From contig JALMGJ010000006.1 in NCBI GenBank assembly GCA_023362775.1, forward strand, positions 54,677,001 to 54,741,000: a stretch of 64,000 bases of DNA, in the 5' to 3' direction. Within the stretch, counting starts at the first letter, position 1. Each line of letters starts with the position of its first letter. Positions 12,396 through 23,696 of this stretch are shown here, piece by piece. Below the pieces are notes generated by a model. That model saw only the letters and a list, made by a program, of their open reading frames with translations, was not told the DNA's origin and searched no databases. Position numbers and translations under genes: made by a program. The stretch is from Charina bottae. Its lineage: Eukaryota; Chordata; Lepidosauria; Squamata; Charinaidae.

Positions 12396-13621
12396 GCAGT
12401 ACAGTAGAGTATTTTTACAAGAACTCTGTTAAAACCAACTGAGTATATTCAAAAAGCAAATTTCAGGCTTGTAGAAATAAAATGTCTAAATGAACTAATC
12501 ACAATGTCCTCCAAGTTCAGCTTCAAGGTAGTGACCAGATCCTGAACATGACCACTTTGATCGACTTTGGCCAGATATAGCCTGGGACAAGCCCCACCAA
12601 CCTGTGCATGGAGACTAAAATTCTGCAGCACCAACAGCTGGGATAATCCAACACAACTGTACAATGAGGTTCAGCAATTCAGGAAGGGACACTCTTGGGC
12701 AGGAAGGTGAGCAATACACAGCAAGGTTACAAACTTGTCCCCACAGCCCAACTTCCAATTCAAATCTGTCACCTGTGGAGAAGGGCCTCTGGTTTCATTA
12801 AGTTCTCCTGAAAGATCATCACCCCCACTCCTCTCCAGTCTTGAAGTCAAGGCTGGTAAAGCATTTGCAACCTGGGAGGTCACATCACCTGAGAAAAATA
12901 TCCCCTCTCCCCCTAAACCTGGTCTTTGCCAGGTCCACGTGATCTTTTGGATAAGTTTGTGGATGAACAAAGTCTTATTTTAAATGGGCCTGCCATTTGT
13001 CAAAAGCCAACATACAGAGCAATCCTTCTTCCTGGCTCCAGGGACAGGGCATTTGGGCTAGAATAGGGGACTGGCAGCAAACTGAGATTCCCCCCTCCAA
13101 TGGATTAGCTGGCCCAATACTTTCCTTTATATTTCTTTCTGTTGATCACAATAGTAATTTGCTTCCTGCCTTTATCACTCCTTCCCAAGACATCCCAGAC
13201 TCTTTCTGCATCACCTTCCAAAGCCCAATGACAAGGTAATAATTAATTATTTTTCTTCTTAACAGAGCAACAAGTTAAACCACTCTATGGCCCAAGGCTG
13301 TTCCATTTGACCCATACTCTGACTACATCCAATTGATCACCACTGACCATAAATCAAACATTTCTTCAGTCCCTGAGACCTACTTCCACTAGAACTTGGG
13401 AATAAAGGATGCACCTTTTGTACTCACACTCCTTGCACCACCACACTATCCCTCACCTGGAGAGCATTGAATTCATTTAGGCACTAACTAGTCCCAGACA
13501 AGTCCTTCTAAGTGATCGTGGTGTATCATGAAGAGTCATGAACAGTGATGACTTCTCACTTTCTAGACACTGACCCTTTCTCACTTTCTAGACACTAGCC
13601 CTTTCAACCATCCACTGTTAA
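12396..13621. other. unassigned sequence of higher GC content
   Basis: Short frames on both strands (12449-13239) show no domain that I recognise. The composition and style (for example 12700-12960) would fit a decayed 5' part of a CR1-like LINE, but no diagnostic motif was found. Confidence 0.3.
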
Positions 13622-13629
13622 CCTCACCT

Positions 13630-15794
13630 TAGGGTGACCATACATCCCGTTTTGAACGGGACAGTCCCGTTATTTTAGCATTTTTCAACCGTCCCGTCGT
13701 TTTGATCAAAATCTCAATTTTGTCCCTTTTTTAAACCCGGTGGGAAGGAGGACAGGAAGACAGGAAGGAGGACTGCCATTGGAGGCAGCCCGGAAGAGGC
13801 CCTATCAGCACGGCAACTGGAAGCCCAGTTGCCACGTGCGATCCCAGCAGCAGAAGCAGCACCACAGTCCAGGTTCCTGCCTCCTTACCTGATCCTGAGA
13901 TTGTTTGCCCAGCAGTGGTGAGGCCAGGGAAAGCGGGAACGAGAAGGTTGTGGAAAGAGGGTGCATGCGTGTGTGCGCGTGCAGATTACTTGCTCAGCGT
14001 AATCGCGTGCACGCACACACACATGCACGCACCCCACACCCTCTTTCTCCAGCCTCTCTGCAACAGGTGCGGGTGCATTTGGTCATGGGGAGGCTGGAGA
14101 AAGAGGGAATGGGGTCCGTGTGTGTGTATGTGTGCGCATCTGATCAGGCTTGGCCGAGGGAGGAGAGTTGTCGGGCCACTGAGCAGGAGAAGCCGGCTGT
14201 GCTTGGCTGCTTCAGCTACACCACTCCGCCCCTTGCTGCCCGCTGAAGCTCCCCAGGGTGGCCGCTCCTGCTTCTGCTCAGCGGCCCGACAACTCTCCTC
14301 CCTTGGCCAAGCCCGATCAGATGCACACACACACACACTCACAGGACAGACTGCCCTGGCAGGAGCTGACCATGCTGGGGGGCTTCAGCGGGTGGTGAGG
14401 GGCGGAGTGGTGTGGCTGAAGCCCCTCAGCGCGGCCGGCTCCTGCCGAGGGCAGTCTGTCCTGTGAGTGTGTGTGTGTGTGTGTGCATCTGATCGGGCTT
14501 GGCCGAGGGAGGAGAGTTGTTGCCGCTGCCACCGCCGAGCAGGACAAGCAGGAGCCGGTTACGCTGGGGGGCTTCAGCCACACCACTCCGCCCCTTGCCA
14601 CCCACTGAAGCCCCCCAGCGCGGCTGGCTCCTGCCGAGGGCAGTCTGTCCTGTGAGTGTGTGAGTGTGTGTGTGTGCATCTTTTTTTTTAATATAAAATT
14701 TTAATTTTATTTACATTCAACATAAACAAAACATATAACACATAACAATAACTACATTTATGTACACATATTTACATTTGATTTATAATATTCATTATCT
14801 AATATATTTCATATAACATATCTTTATTCTAAATTATTATCCCTGTTTCCCTCTTCCCTTCTTCCTCTAACCCTTTCTAACTACTTTATTTATATATATC
14901 TATTTCTAACCTTATCACTATTTTCTTTTTCTTCTCTTATGTTATATTACTGATTTATTAAGTATTTATTTCAAATTCAATTTTTGACTTATACATCTTT
15001 ACCATACAATACATACGTACATTTCATTAAAATACCTCCAGTTTTCTTAACAAAAATTTGTGTAAATACTTGATTTACATTTTTCTTCTTTCTTTTATAT
15101 ATATTCAAAAAGAATATAATATTAAGTAGAGATTAATAAACTATAAAAATAAAAATACAAACATAGGGGGGCAGGGGGAAAAAAGAGATATAAGAAGAAA
15201 AATGTGTGTATGTGCATCTGATCGGGCTTGGCTGAGGGAGGAGAGTTGTCGGGCCGCCGAGCAGGATAAGCAGGAACCGGCCACCCTGGGGAGCTTCAGC
15301 GGGCAGCAAGGGGCGAAGTGGTGTGGCTGAAGCAGCCGAACGCAGCCGGCTCCTCCTGCTTCTCCTGCTCTGCGGCGGTGGCAGCAGCAGCGACTCTCCT
15401 CCCTCCCTCGGCCAAGCCCGAGGGGGATGGGGCAGTGGTGGGCCTCCATCCCCTCCATCACCGCCCCTTGTTCCCCGGCCGATGACGGTGCTGTGTGCAC
15501 AGTGTGTGTACTCCGGCCTCCCCCAAACACACCAGCTCTGCCACACCATTTACTGCTAGAAGAAAAAAAACCCTTTAAAAATAAAAAAAATTAAAATCCG
15601 AGCCAATCACGTTGATGGGGGCGGGGTTTGCAGGCGGGAGTCAATTGTGTGGGGCGGCGGCGGGGTTTGCAGTTGGGAGCCAATTGCGTGGGCTGAGGGG
15701 CGGGGTTTGGAGGCCGGCATGGTGGCATAAAACCCTGTCCCGTTTTGCCATCCCAAATGTCCCGTTTTTGTCTGAAGGAAATATGGTCAGCCTA
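13630..15794. mobile_element. 2.2-kb hAT-like non-autonomous element
   Basis: The ends are imperfect inverted repeats: TAGGGTGACCATAC on the left and, read inward, TAGGCTGACCATAT on the right. An exact 8-bp direct repeat, CCTCACCT, lies just outside (13622-13629 and 15795-15802), the duplication length of hAT transposases. Near both ends the CCCGTTTTG motif recurs (13647-13700 and 15738-15766). No transposase is coded; the frames inside come from GC-rich modules and TG/CA runs. Five copies of a module (TTGGCCGAGGGAGGAGAGT) alternate in orientation, and an AT-rich retroposon sits at 14681-15203. Confidence 0.8.
14681..15203 (-). mobile_element. AT-rich L1-type retroposon 3' end inserted in the hAT element
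   Basis: An abrupt AT-rich block with a T run at its left end (a poly-A tail on the minus strand). A 15-bp direct repeat with one mismatch flanks it (14666-14680 GTGTGTGTGTGCATC; 15204-15218). GC content and style change sharply at both boundaries. No frame of note exists. It looks like the 3' untranslated end of an L1-type LINE. The nesting shows that it is younger than the hAT element. Confidence 0.65.
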
Positions 15795-15904
15795 CCTCAC
15801 CTTCCACAATGGTGGCTACAGCAACAGCAGTATCAAAAGGTCTCCTATTGAGATTGCTAGTCCTGGACTGTAGTCCTCTCCCTCCACCTTCACAAGTAAC
15901 CAAA

Positions 15905-16560
15905 AGTTACTTCACCATGGGACTCGGAGATGGTTTTTAAGCATAGGAAGCATCTTCCATTTCAGATCCCCCATATTTTCGTTCCCTGGAAGGATGCATG
16001 GGAAAGTCCTCTTGACATGGAATTCCACTTACGGTTAGGGTTTGGCTTCCATGTATGCGCTTAGCACAACAAACTTCACCATGGGACTTGGAGGTCCTAT
16101 TTATGCACAAAAAGCATCTTCAATTTCATATACCCCTTATTTGTGTTCCCTTGAAAAATGCATGGGAAAATCCTATTGACATGGAATTCCACTTAGGGTT
16201 AGGGTTTGGCTAATATGAATTCGTTGAGCAAAAGTAACTCCACCATGGGACTCAGAAGTGCTTTTTAAGCATAGGAAGCATCTTCAATATTAGATCTGCC
16301 TTATTTTTGTTTCGTGGTGAAACGCATGGGAAAGTCCTATTGACACAGAATTCCACATAGGCTTAGGATTTGGCTTCCATAAATGTGTTGAGCAAAAGTA
16401 ACTTCACCATGGGGCTCAGAAGTGCTTTTTAATCATAGGAAGCAACTTCAATTTCAGATCCCCCTTATTTTCGTTCCCTGGAAAAATGCATGGGAAAATC
16501 CTATTGACATGGAATTTCACTTAGGGTCCAGGTTAGGCTTCCATGAATTCGTAGCCCCAC
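15905..16560. repeat. satellite with 164-bp period, four clear monomers
   Basis: The landmark ACTTCACCATGGG (or close variants) starts at 15909, 16073, 16237 and 16401, exactly 164 bases apart each time. A second landmark, TTAGGGTTTGGCTTCCAT, keeps the same spacing (16035, 16199, 16363). Within each unit ATGCATGGGAAA and TATTGACATGGAATTCCAC recur. Monomers differ by perhaps 10-20 percent, so the array is old. Confidence 0.92.
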
Positions 16561-17625
16561 TCTGTCCGTAAGTTAAATACCATGTCAATAGAATTTTCCA
16601 TTCAGTGTTCCAGGGAACTTAAATAAGGGATATCACACGAGATAGAGTCCCTCTGCCAATAAGCCACTCCGAGGTCTTTGGTGATGTTAGTTTTAATGTA
16701 TGGGAAAATCCTATTCCGATGGAAATCCTCTTAGGGTTAGGCTTCCATTTATTCATTTCGCAAAGGTACATCACGAAGGGACTTGGAGAGGGTTTTTCAG
16801 GATTGGGGTGTATTCCACTTGGGGTTCGGGTTAGGCTTCCATGAATTCATCAAAAAAACTGCACGTCATGGATAGATTCAGAAAGGCTGTTTATGGATAG
16901 TGGGCCTCTCATATTTCCAATCCCTTTCATTTTCCATTCCTGCAAAAATGCCTGGGAAATCTCTATTTGGATCAAAATGAACTTAGTGTTGTGGTTAGGG
17001 TTCCTTGATATCAGGGAATAAAACTGGCCTGATGGATGTATACAGAGGTGCTGTTAGTGAATCCTTGGTTTTTACATTTCCAATCTCCCTCATTTTAGTT
17101 CCCTGGAAAAGCATCATGAAATCCTATTTGAATAAAAATCAACTTTTTGTTAGGCTTCCATGAAATGAGGGAGGAAAAGAAATATCTCACTAGATATGGG
17201 GAGGCTCTTTATGGATAGTATGTCTCTTCCAATCTCCCTCATTTTAATTCCCTCAAATAATCCATGGGGAAATACTTTTTGGTTGGAAATCTTTGGGTTA
17301 CTGTTTTTTTTCCTGATTTTTTCTGAAATCAGTGAGAAAAACCAACATTATGGATAGATTCAGAGGGGCTGTTTATGAATAATAGGCCTCCTACATTTAC
17401 AAAACGCATTGGGAAATCCACATAAGTTTTGGGTTAGTCTTTTATGAATTCATGGGAAAAAAGCAATACCAGCAATAGATTCAAAGAGGTTATTTTTGTA
17501 TATTGGGTCTCTTATATTTTAATTCCTCCTTAATATAGTTTCCCAGACTTCGATTTAATTGAAGAGAATATCCAACATGGTGGATAGATTTTGAGAGGCT
17601 GTTTATCTATAGTGTGACTCTTCGT
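16561..17625. repeat. degenerate continuation of the 164-bp satellite
   Basis: The array continues with diverged and shortened units. Recurring pieces include TGGATAGATTCAGA, GGCTGTTTATGGATA, CCTCATTTTAGTTCCCTGGAA and GGGAAATCCTATT. One unit just after 16580 contains a reversed-looking segment (AATACCATGTCAATAGAATT), which suggests an inversion. Confidence 0.75.
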
Positions 17626-18691
17626 TCTCCTTGTTTTGCTTTGTTGGATTGTTAGATATTCTAATTCTTTTGAACTGTGAGTTAATAGAGGACACTGTTC
17701 TATTTAATACACTTATATTCCATTTGTTATTCTGAAATATGTTACTTGAGCAAATATTGTCAGAGTAGTAAAACTGCACCTCCACCAAGTCTTCTTTTAA
17801 ATGCAGAGACATTCAATTTATTTTGCTTGTTCATAGAACAATTGAGGAATTGAATGACAAGGTTACTTTTTGATGTTGAGTCTTAATAACTTTCAGATGA
17901 ATGCTGGTAAGAAAAATGAAATTATAGGAGTTGGTTATTTTTGCCCCTCTATCTGATTATTTTAACAATGGGGATAATTAAAGAGCCATAAATTGGTATC
18001 TGAGCAGGCTGCACAAAAGTGTATCAACCAATTTCTGGAATGTTCCTGCCTCCCACCATATGTTAAGATCTGCAGGCTTATAGAAGTTCTCCAGAATGTC
18101 ACAGCATTGTCTGGATTGTTAGGTACTGTAATCTGCCTTCTAACTTTCTTTAGTAAGTCTACAAATAATCTACTTCAGTTTTTCACATTACCAGGGATTC
18201 TGTTCAATTCACTATAGTTCCATCAGCCTGATTTTAAATATGCTTCTGAAGGAAGGATTTTTATGTACCTTGGTTTTAATTCATGTGCATTTTATACCTT
18301 TGTTTCTGCATAACATAGCATTTCTCAGAAGGGCCTACACACACGCCCCTACCTAGAGACACAGGAACACACTTATACATAATGTGTGGTTATGTTTGAA
18401 GTGCTTCCAGTGCCACCTATTGGTCAATATAAATAATGTTCTTTGTTTATTAAATAGTGACACTATTTCTACAAAACAGTAATCATAGCAAACCTTAACA
18501 TTTTAAATAATATAGTTCATTCAAAGATCCTGAACAAGGACAGAGGATGTTTTAATTAGATGCAACATAACTTAATGTTAGACTGAAACTCTAAAAAATA
18601 GATATACAACTTTTTTCTTTCTTTCTAGAAATAAATGAACAACCTTCTACAGAAATACTCCATAGAAGAAAGCTAGCTGATGGCCTCTAGA
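17626..18691. other. no recognised feature
   Basis: AT-rich sequence; short frames at 17603-18217 have no recognisable domain. Confidence 0.45.
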
Positions 18692-18822
18692 GCAGTATTT
18701 TTCAACCTTGGCCGCTTTCAGATGTGTGGACTTCAACTCCCAGAATTCCCCAGCCAGGGAATTGTAAAGGCTGTAGTCCAACACATCTGTGGGGCAACAG
18801 GTTGCCTCTTCCTGGCTCAGAT
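18692..18822. mobile_element. MITE-like palindromic hAT fragment
   Basis: The left half reads TTCAACCTTGGCC, then CAGATGTGTGGACTTCAACT and CCCAGAATTCC; the right half carries the inverted equivalents (TGTAGTCCAACACATCTG). This is a widespread reptile fold-back MITE pattern. Target duplications are not obvious, so the boundaries are approximate. Confidence 0.6.
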
Positions 18823-18998
18823 GGTATGATGGGAATGGAACAACTGGCTAAGAAGTAAGCAAAGGCAGTGGATAGGATTATATTTATATAGTTCTTCTTT
18901 GCTTCCTTTTGCCTGGAAGAATGACCCATTGGAATTGTATTACTCAGGGTAAAACTGATCACGTATTACAATATACATATCTATGCCTATCTAAATGT

Positions 18999-19036
18999 GT
19001 TTGTGTGTGTGTGTGTGTCTGTCTGTCTGTCTGTCA
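18999..19036. repeat. (TG)n(TGTC)n microsatellite
   Basis: About eight TG units run into five TGTC units. Confidence 0.95.
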
Positions 19037-19050
19037 TCGTCATTTATATC

Positions 19051-19233
19051 TACCATATATATTCATGGATAAGTCCATCCGCGAATAAGCTAACCTTTGG
19101 ATTTTTAGCCAAAATTGGATTTTTTAATTTTCATGATTGGCTTATCTGCAGGTGTCACATTTTTCATAGTAATTTGGGTAAAAACATTGGGGTTGGCTTA
19201 TCCACAGATGGGCTTATCCACATGATATATGGA
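19051..19233. mobile_element. TACCATATATA-ended MITE, first of two
   Basis: The left end TACCATATATATTCATGGAT faces a degraded right end with CTTATCCACATGATATATGG. Inside lie repeats of GGCTTATC. It belongs to the same TIR family as the adjacent copy at 19250. Confidence 0.6.
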
Positions 19234-19249
19234 TATTTTTAAAAAGTAT

Positions 19250-19356
19250 TACCATATATACTCATAGATAAGCCCATCTGCAGAGAAGCTGAACCCAATT
19301 TTTTGAGTGTATTTTGACACCTAAAACTCTCAGCTTATCCATGAGTATATACGGTA
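19250..19356. mobile_element. TACCGTATATACTC-type MITE, second of two
   Basis: Terminal inverted repeats of about 23 bp: left TACCATATATACTCATAGAT, right ending ATGAGTATATACGGTA. The ends begin and finish in TA, as for elements that duplicate a TA. No coding capacity. It stands almost directly beside another copy. Confidence 0.8.
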
Positions 19357-20128
19357 ATTAGTGTGTGTTTGTGCATATTTATATTTGCTCTAAATATCTC
19401 CTTCACAGCAGATTTCAGTTCTTTTCAGATTTACATGCTGAGAGAAAGCCTGTCTTTTTTAAATTAAGAAGTACACAAAAATAAAAACTAAGTATAAAAA
19501 TTTTTCCTTGTTTTTTAATGTGCATATTTAAAATACACAAAACCCTTTTAATGTTGTTTTCCTGAGGAAAAGCTTAAAACACACTGGAATCTTTTCACAA
19601 ATTATTTTTTACCAATTTTGAACATTTTGTTCTCTTTTAAAATGCTTTTAATTAATTAAAAATTCCAGGAACATAACTGGAAAGCTTTGTGATGGAGGTA
19701 GTAAGATACAGCCAGCATTTTTCCTTCCAGCTGTCCGTAACATGGAAATTAAAAAAGAAAAAAGATTTTTCACTTGAGGTTAGACTGCAATCTGAACTAA
19801 GGGCACTTCTACATATGGCATTTGCACCACTCCTGGATTGGCTCTGCACCCTTGTGATCCCATCCTGTCATCTCTATTGAACAGCTGAGCCAATTTATTT
19901 CTGGCTTAGCTGCAGTTCAAAAGGAAAAATGCTCAGTGCTTTTAAAATTGAAGCAGCAGGGCTCAGTGGAACTTGGGATAAACCATTGGTAGAAATCTCC
20001 TTCTTGGCTCTTGGGATCTTCCCACTCTCTATAGGATACTAACTGGGTAATGAAGCCTTAGTAATTTTAGAATCTTGGATGAAAGTGTCATTCCCTCCTC
20101 CTGCCCTCTAGGAGTTTTATAACCTATC
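19357..20128. other. no recognised feature
   Basis: AT-rich unique-looking sequence up to the L1 target duplication. Confidence 0.45.
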
Positions 20129-21321
20129 AGAAGCTTAACAGTTCTCACTTTTCACTTCCGGATGTTCATCGGAGCGCAGCGAAGAACCGAGGCTCCTAGC
20201 CTCGATTCCGCGGTTAGCTGTCTGCGGCGATTTGGAAGAAAAAAAATCGCCGAAAAATCACCCTCGAAGAGAGGGTGATCAGAAGATAAACCACAAGGGT
20301 CTCTGAAGTAGCTGCTCTCCCCCGACCCCCGTATTTCCACCACGGGGGAAGGGAGATTGAAGCGGTGAAAGGAGACTGGAAGAGAAGAGAAGCTCTACAG
20401 CAGCCGTGAATCTGAATAAGATAAGTAGCTACCCGATCAACCTTTTAGACACACTTTTTTACTTTTAAATATTATTTTTCCTATTAAGTGCTACGATTTG
20501 TCTCTGGACTTGGTTTATAATTGCTGGTGTTTTATTCTCTTCTTGTTAAAGGAAGATTAAACGGTGGGAAAAGAAAGTTAATTGACTTTGCCATAAGTGA
20601 AAGTGACTTTCGTTATTATCTTCAGTTTGGTTTGAGTTTCCTACCTATGGACAATTATTGGTATTTTTCTTTTCGTTTTGTGGAAATATTATTTGGAGTT
20701 TGGACATAAATGGAGTGATTAATACTTTATTTTTTAAGACTTTTATGTTGGGACTGCTGCCTGAATGGAAAAAAAAACTTATTATTTTTTTATATATATA
20801 AGTTCCTCTTTTTTTTCCTGAACTTTGAATTCTGTTTGGATTTGCTTTTTTGGAAAAAGTCAAGCTGTTTAATGTTCAATTTGGATTATTATTTGGAATG
20901 TAGAGGGTTTTTTTATATATTTCTAGTAACATTTTCCCTTTTTGACTTGTGGTTGGATTGAAGAATTACAAGTGGGAAGGTGAAACCCTGGGAATATTTA
21001 CTATTCTTATCTTTGATTTTGACTTCAGGAGAACAAAAAGTCCCTACTGGCTTTTTATCTTGGATGTCTGAAATAGCGTGGATTTATATATATAAGGGAT
21101 TATAAATGAACTAAGAGGAAAAATTTTTAAAGGAGCTTCCTTTTTTTTTTTTTTTACAACTTTTTGGACACTTGCTCCCTTCTTTTTTTCCTTTTCCTTT
21201 TATTGTTTTTTTTTAATTTTTAATTTTTAATTTCTTTTAATTTTTTCCCTTTTTTAAACAATTATTGTTGTATTGTGTTTTCTTCCCTTTTTCTTCCTTT
21301 TTTCTTCTTTTTTGCAGGGCT

Positions 21322-21870
21322 ATGGCGTCTTTGGGAACGAGACAGAGGGAGAAAGAGAAGAAGAAGGAGACTGGAGGACCACCTATTGATTCTGCTACAC
21401 CTGCCACATCTGCCTCAGAAACCTTATTACCAGAAATGAAAAAGATACTAGAAGCTGTTGCAGCACTAAATAAGAAAATGGATGACTCCACGAAGCAGAT
21501 GGAAGATCAAATTACATCATTAGACAAAAAGATGGATGACATGAAGAAAGAAATAACCCAAGAGATTAAGCAAGATTTCAAAAAATAAATTCAAACAGTT
21601 AAGGAAGTGGTGAATTCTCTGTCAGGAGAACTTAAAGATACACAAAACTAGATGCAAAAATTAGAAGTTAAATCAGAATATGCCATTAAAGAGATTGAAT
21701 ATAATTTAGATATCACAGCCTTGGCAGAAATGAGAGAGAAAGAGCATATTTTGAGGCTTAGAGCAGTTCCAGAACAAGTAGATGAAGATGTGAGAGGAAG
21801 GATGATTTCTGAATTGGCTAAATTTTTGGAGATAAGAGAACAAGACAGATTTGGAGATAGACAAGATATT
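21322..21870 (+). pseudogene. L1 ORF1 (RNA-binding coiled-coil protein), broken
   Basis: Starting at the ATG at 21322, the first 89 residues hold a basic N-terminus (MASLGTRQREKEKKK) and a coiled coil with NKKMDDSTKQ and DKKMDDMKK heptads. A stop falls at 21586-21588; a further stop lies at 21649-21651. The frame then continues (21652-21870) into the start of the RNA-recognition domain, seen as RLRAVPEQVDEDVRGRM. The domain is cut off where the second L1-like stretch begins. ORF1 protein normally trimerises and binds L1 RNA in the ribonucleoprotein; this copy cannot do so. Confidence 0.8.
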
Positions 21871-21879
21871 TTGCATTTT

Positions 21880-23696
21880 TTTGCATGTTTGCATTTTTTT
21901 TAACCTTTCTTTTGTATCAGAGAAGTTGGGACTTAAGAGATTTTGCTGGTAATTTTTCACCCGACAAACCAATTGACTATTTACTTTCTGAGAAACTGTT
22001 TGTTTGGGTTAAGCAGCTTGTAGCCTGAAGAACAAAAGTACAGTGAAACGTTTGCATTTTTTCCTTCTTATCTTTCTACCTTTTATTAGAGTGGATTTTT
22101 GTCTCACTTGGAATTCATTCTTTATTTTTCCTTTTATAAACTGTTTGAAATATTGTTCTATGGAATTTTTCATCTTTTACTTTAAAAGTTTTTCTTACTT
22201 AATAAACAGATATTACTGGTAACTTTCCATTTGAATAGATCAGCTGACCACACACTCCCTGTTTTGTTTTGACTAGAACAGCTAGCTACGGCAGCCTGAA
22301 AAGGAGGGGGTAGATGAAAATGGCTTTTTTAACAGCACTTCAAGATTTTAAAAAAGAATTTAGTGAAACTCTTAGAAATTAAGAAATCAATAGAACTTAC
22401 ACTGATAGATTTGGTAGCTCAGGAACAAAAGACACAAGAGATAGATTCAGAAACGGAAGAAAATTTTTTCGAGACAGCAGAGAAACAGGAAAAGAGGATT
22501 TTAAATACATTGGTACAGAAGAAGACTCTGATATTTTACAGGCGGTCAACTAAACAGGCTACACATTATAGTCTGGGCACAAACATATTGTGGAAGTTGA
22601 GACAGGAAGATTTTAACATGCAAATTGATAGTTATGGTGAAATAAATATTTTGACATCCTACATGAGCTACAGAACAAAACAAGTTGTATATTATGATCT
22701 TGGCATAACCTAAACAGGAGATTTAGTATGATGATATGGGACACAAGGTTAATGAAAACACGGATTTGGAATAGACATAGAGTAAAAGTTGATATGAGAA
22801 ACTGTATGGATACATAAAAATGTGTTATTTTAAGTGTAAGATATAAGATTATAAATATAAATATAAGTTGATATTATAGATTACTTTTTTCTTGGAGATA
22901 CATATATGAGAAGACAATGAGATGATGAGGTGGAATTAGAACTAATGTTATTATAGGATGACATATTTCTATAATTATATGTATGAATATGTATGTATGA
23001 ATATTATAAGAATTGGTATATTATGTATTATGTTATGTATTATGTTAGGTTATGTATTAGTGGAATATATAGTTACAAAAATTTGTTAATTAGGTAAATT
23101 TGTTGGAAGAAGTAGAATACGGTATAATTATAGTTTAAATATAGATTATGATTAAATTAATGTTATTTTTATGGATATATATGAATAGAATATATTGTAT
23201 TTTATTAGAATTAAAATAAGGCCTTGATTTGTTATATAAATGATTTAAGACCAAGAGGATTTTATTAAGGATATAAATATAAATATAAATATAGATGTAA
23301 AAATGAAAAGAGTGAATAAAAAATATTAAACTGACACAGTTAAGAATACTTAAATGGATATTATCCCAAGGAGTGGAAACCACAGATGGATAATTGGAGA
23401 ATTGTAAGAAAGGTGAAATCTGCATGAAGTCCAGAAGATTGGATTATAGAAATTGAAGTGTATATGACAAAGAAAAGTTCCTGTGTATTGTTTGAAAGAC
23501 TAACATTTAAAGCAAATTATTGTATTTAAAGACCAAAGATAGATTGGAGGCCATCTACTTTCTATATTTCTTTTGTTTATTTTTTCTTTTTGACTTCACT
23601 TTTTCTTTATCTTTTTCTTACTTTGTATTTCTATTTCTTTTTTCTGCTTTAACTCTTAATATGTATTTTAAAACTCAATAAAATTTATGAAAAAAA
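21880..23696 (+). mobile_element. L1-derived stretch with its own 3' end inside the composite L1
   Basis: This block has T-rich leader sequence, a 117-residue frame of uncertain origin (22363-22713, acidic and lysine-rich), an AT-rich unstructured tail and, at 23560-23696, a full L1 3' end: pyrimidine-rich run, CTCAATAAAATTTATG and an A run. That end is nearly the same as the one at 25470. Only a weak 6-base repeat (ACAAGA) was found at its borders, so separate insertion and template switching remain open. Confidence 0.55.

Noticed and set aside
13905..14679. Several 60-180-residue frames in the hAT element
   Set aside because: Translations of TG/CA runs and GC-rich inverted modules in all frames; no protein family.
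15905..17625. CRISPR-like array
   Set aside because: Repeats fill the whole 164-bp unit without unique spacers, and the genome is clearly eukaryotic.
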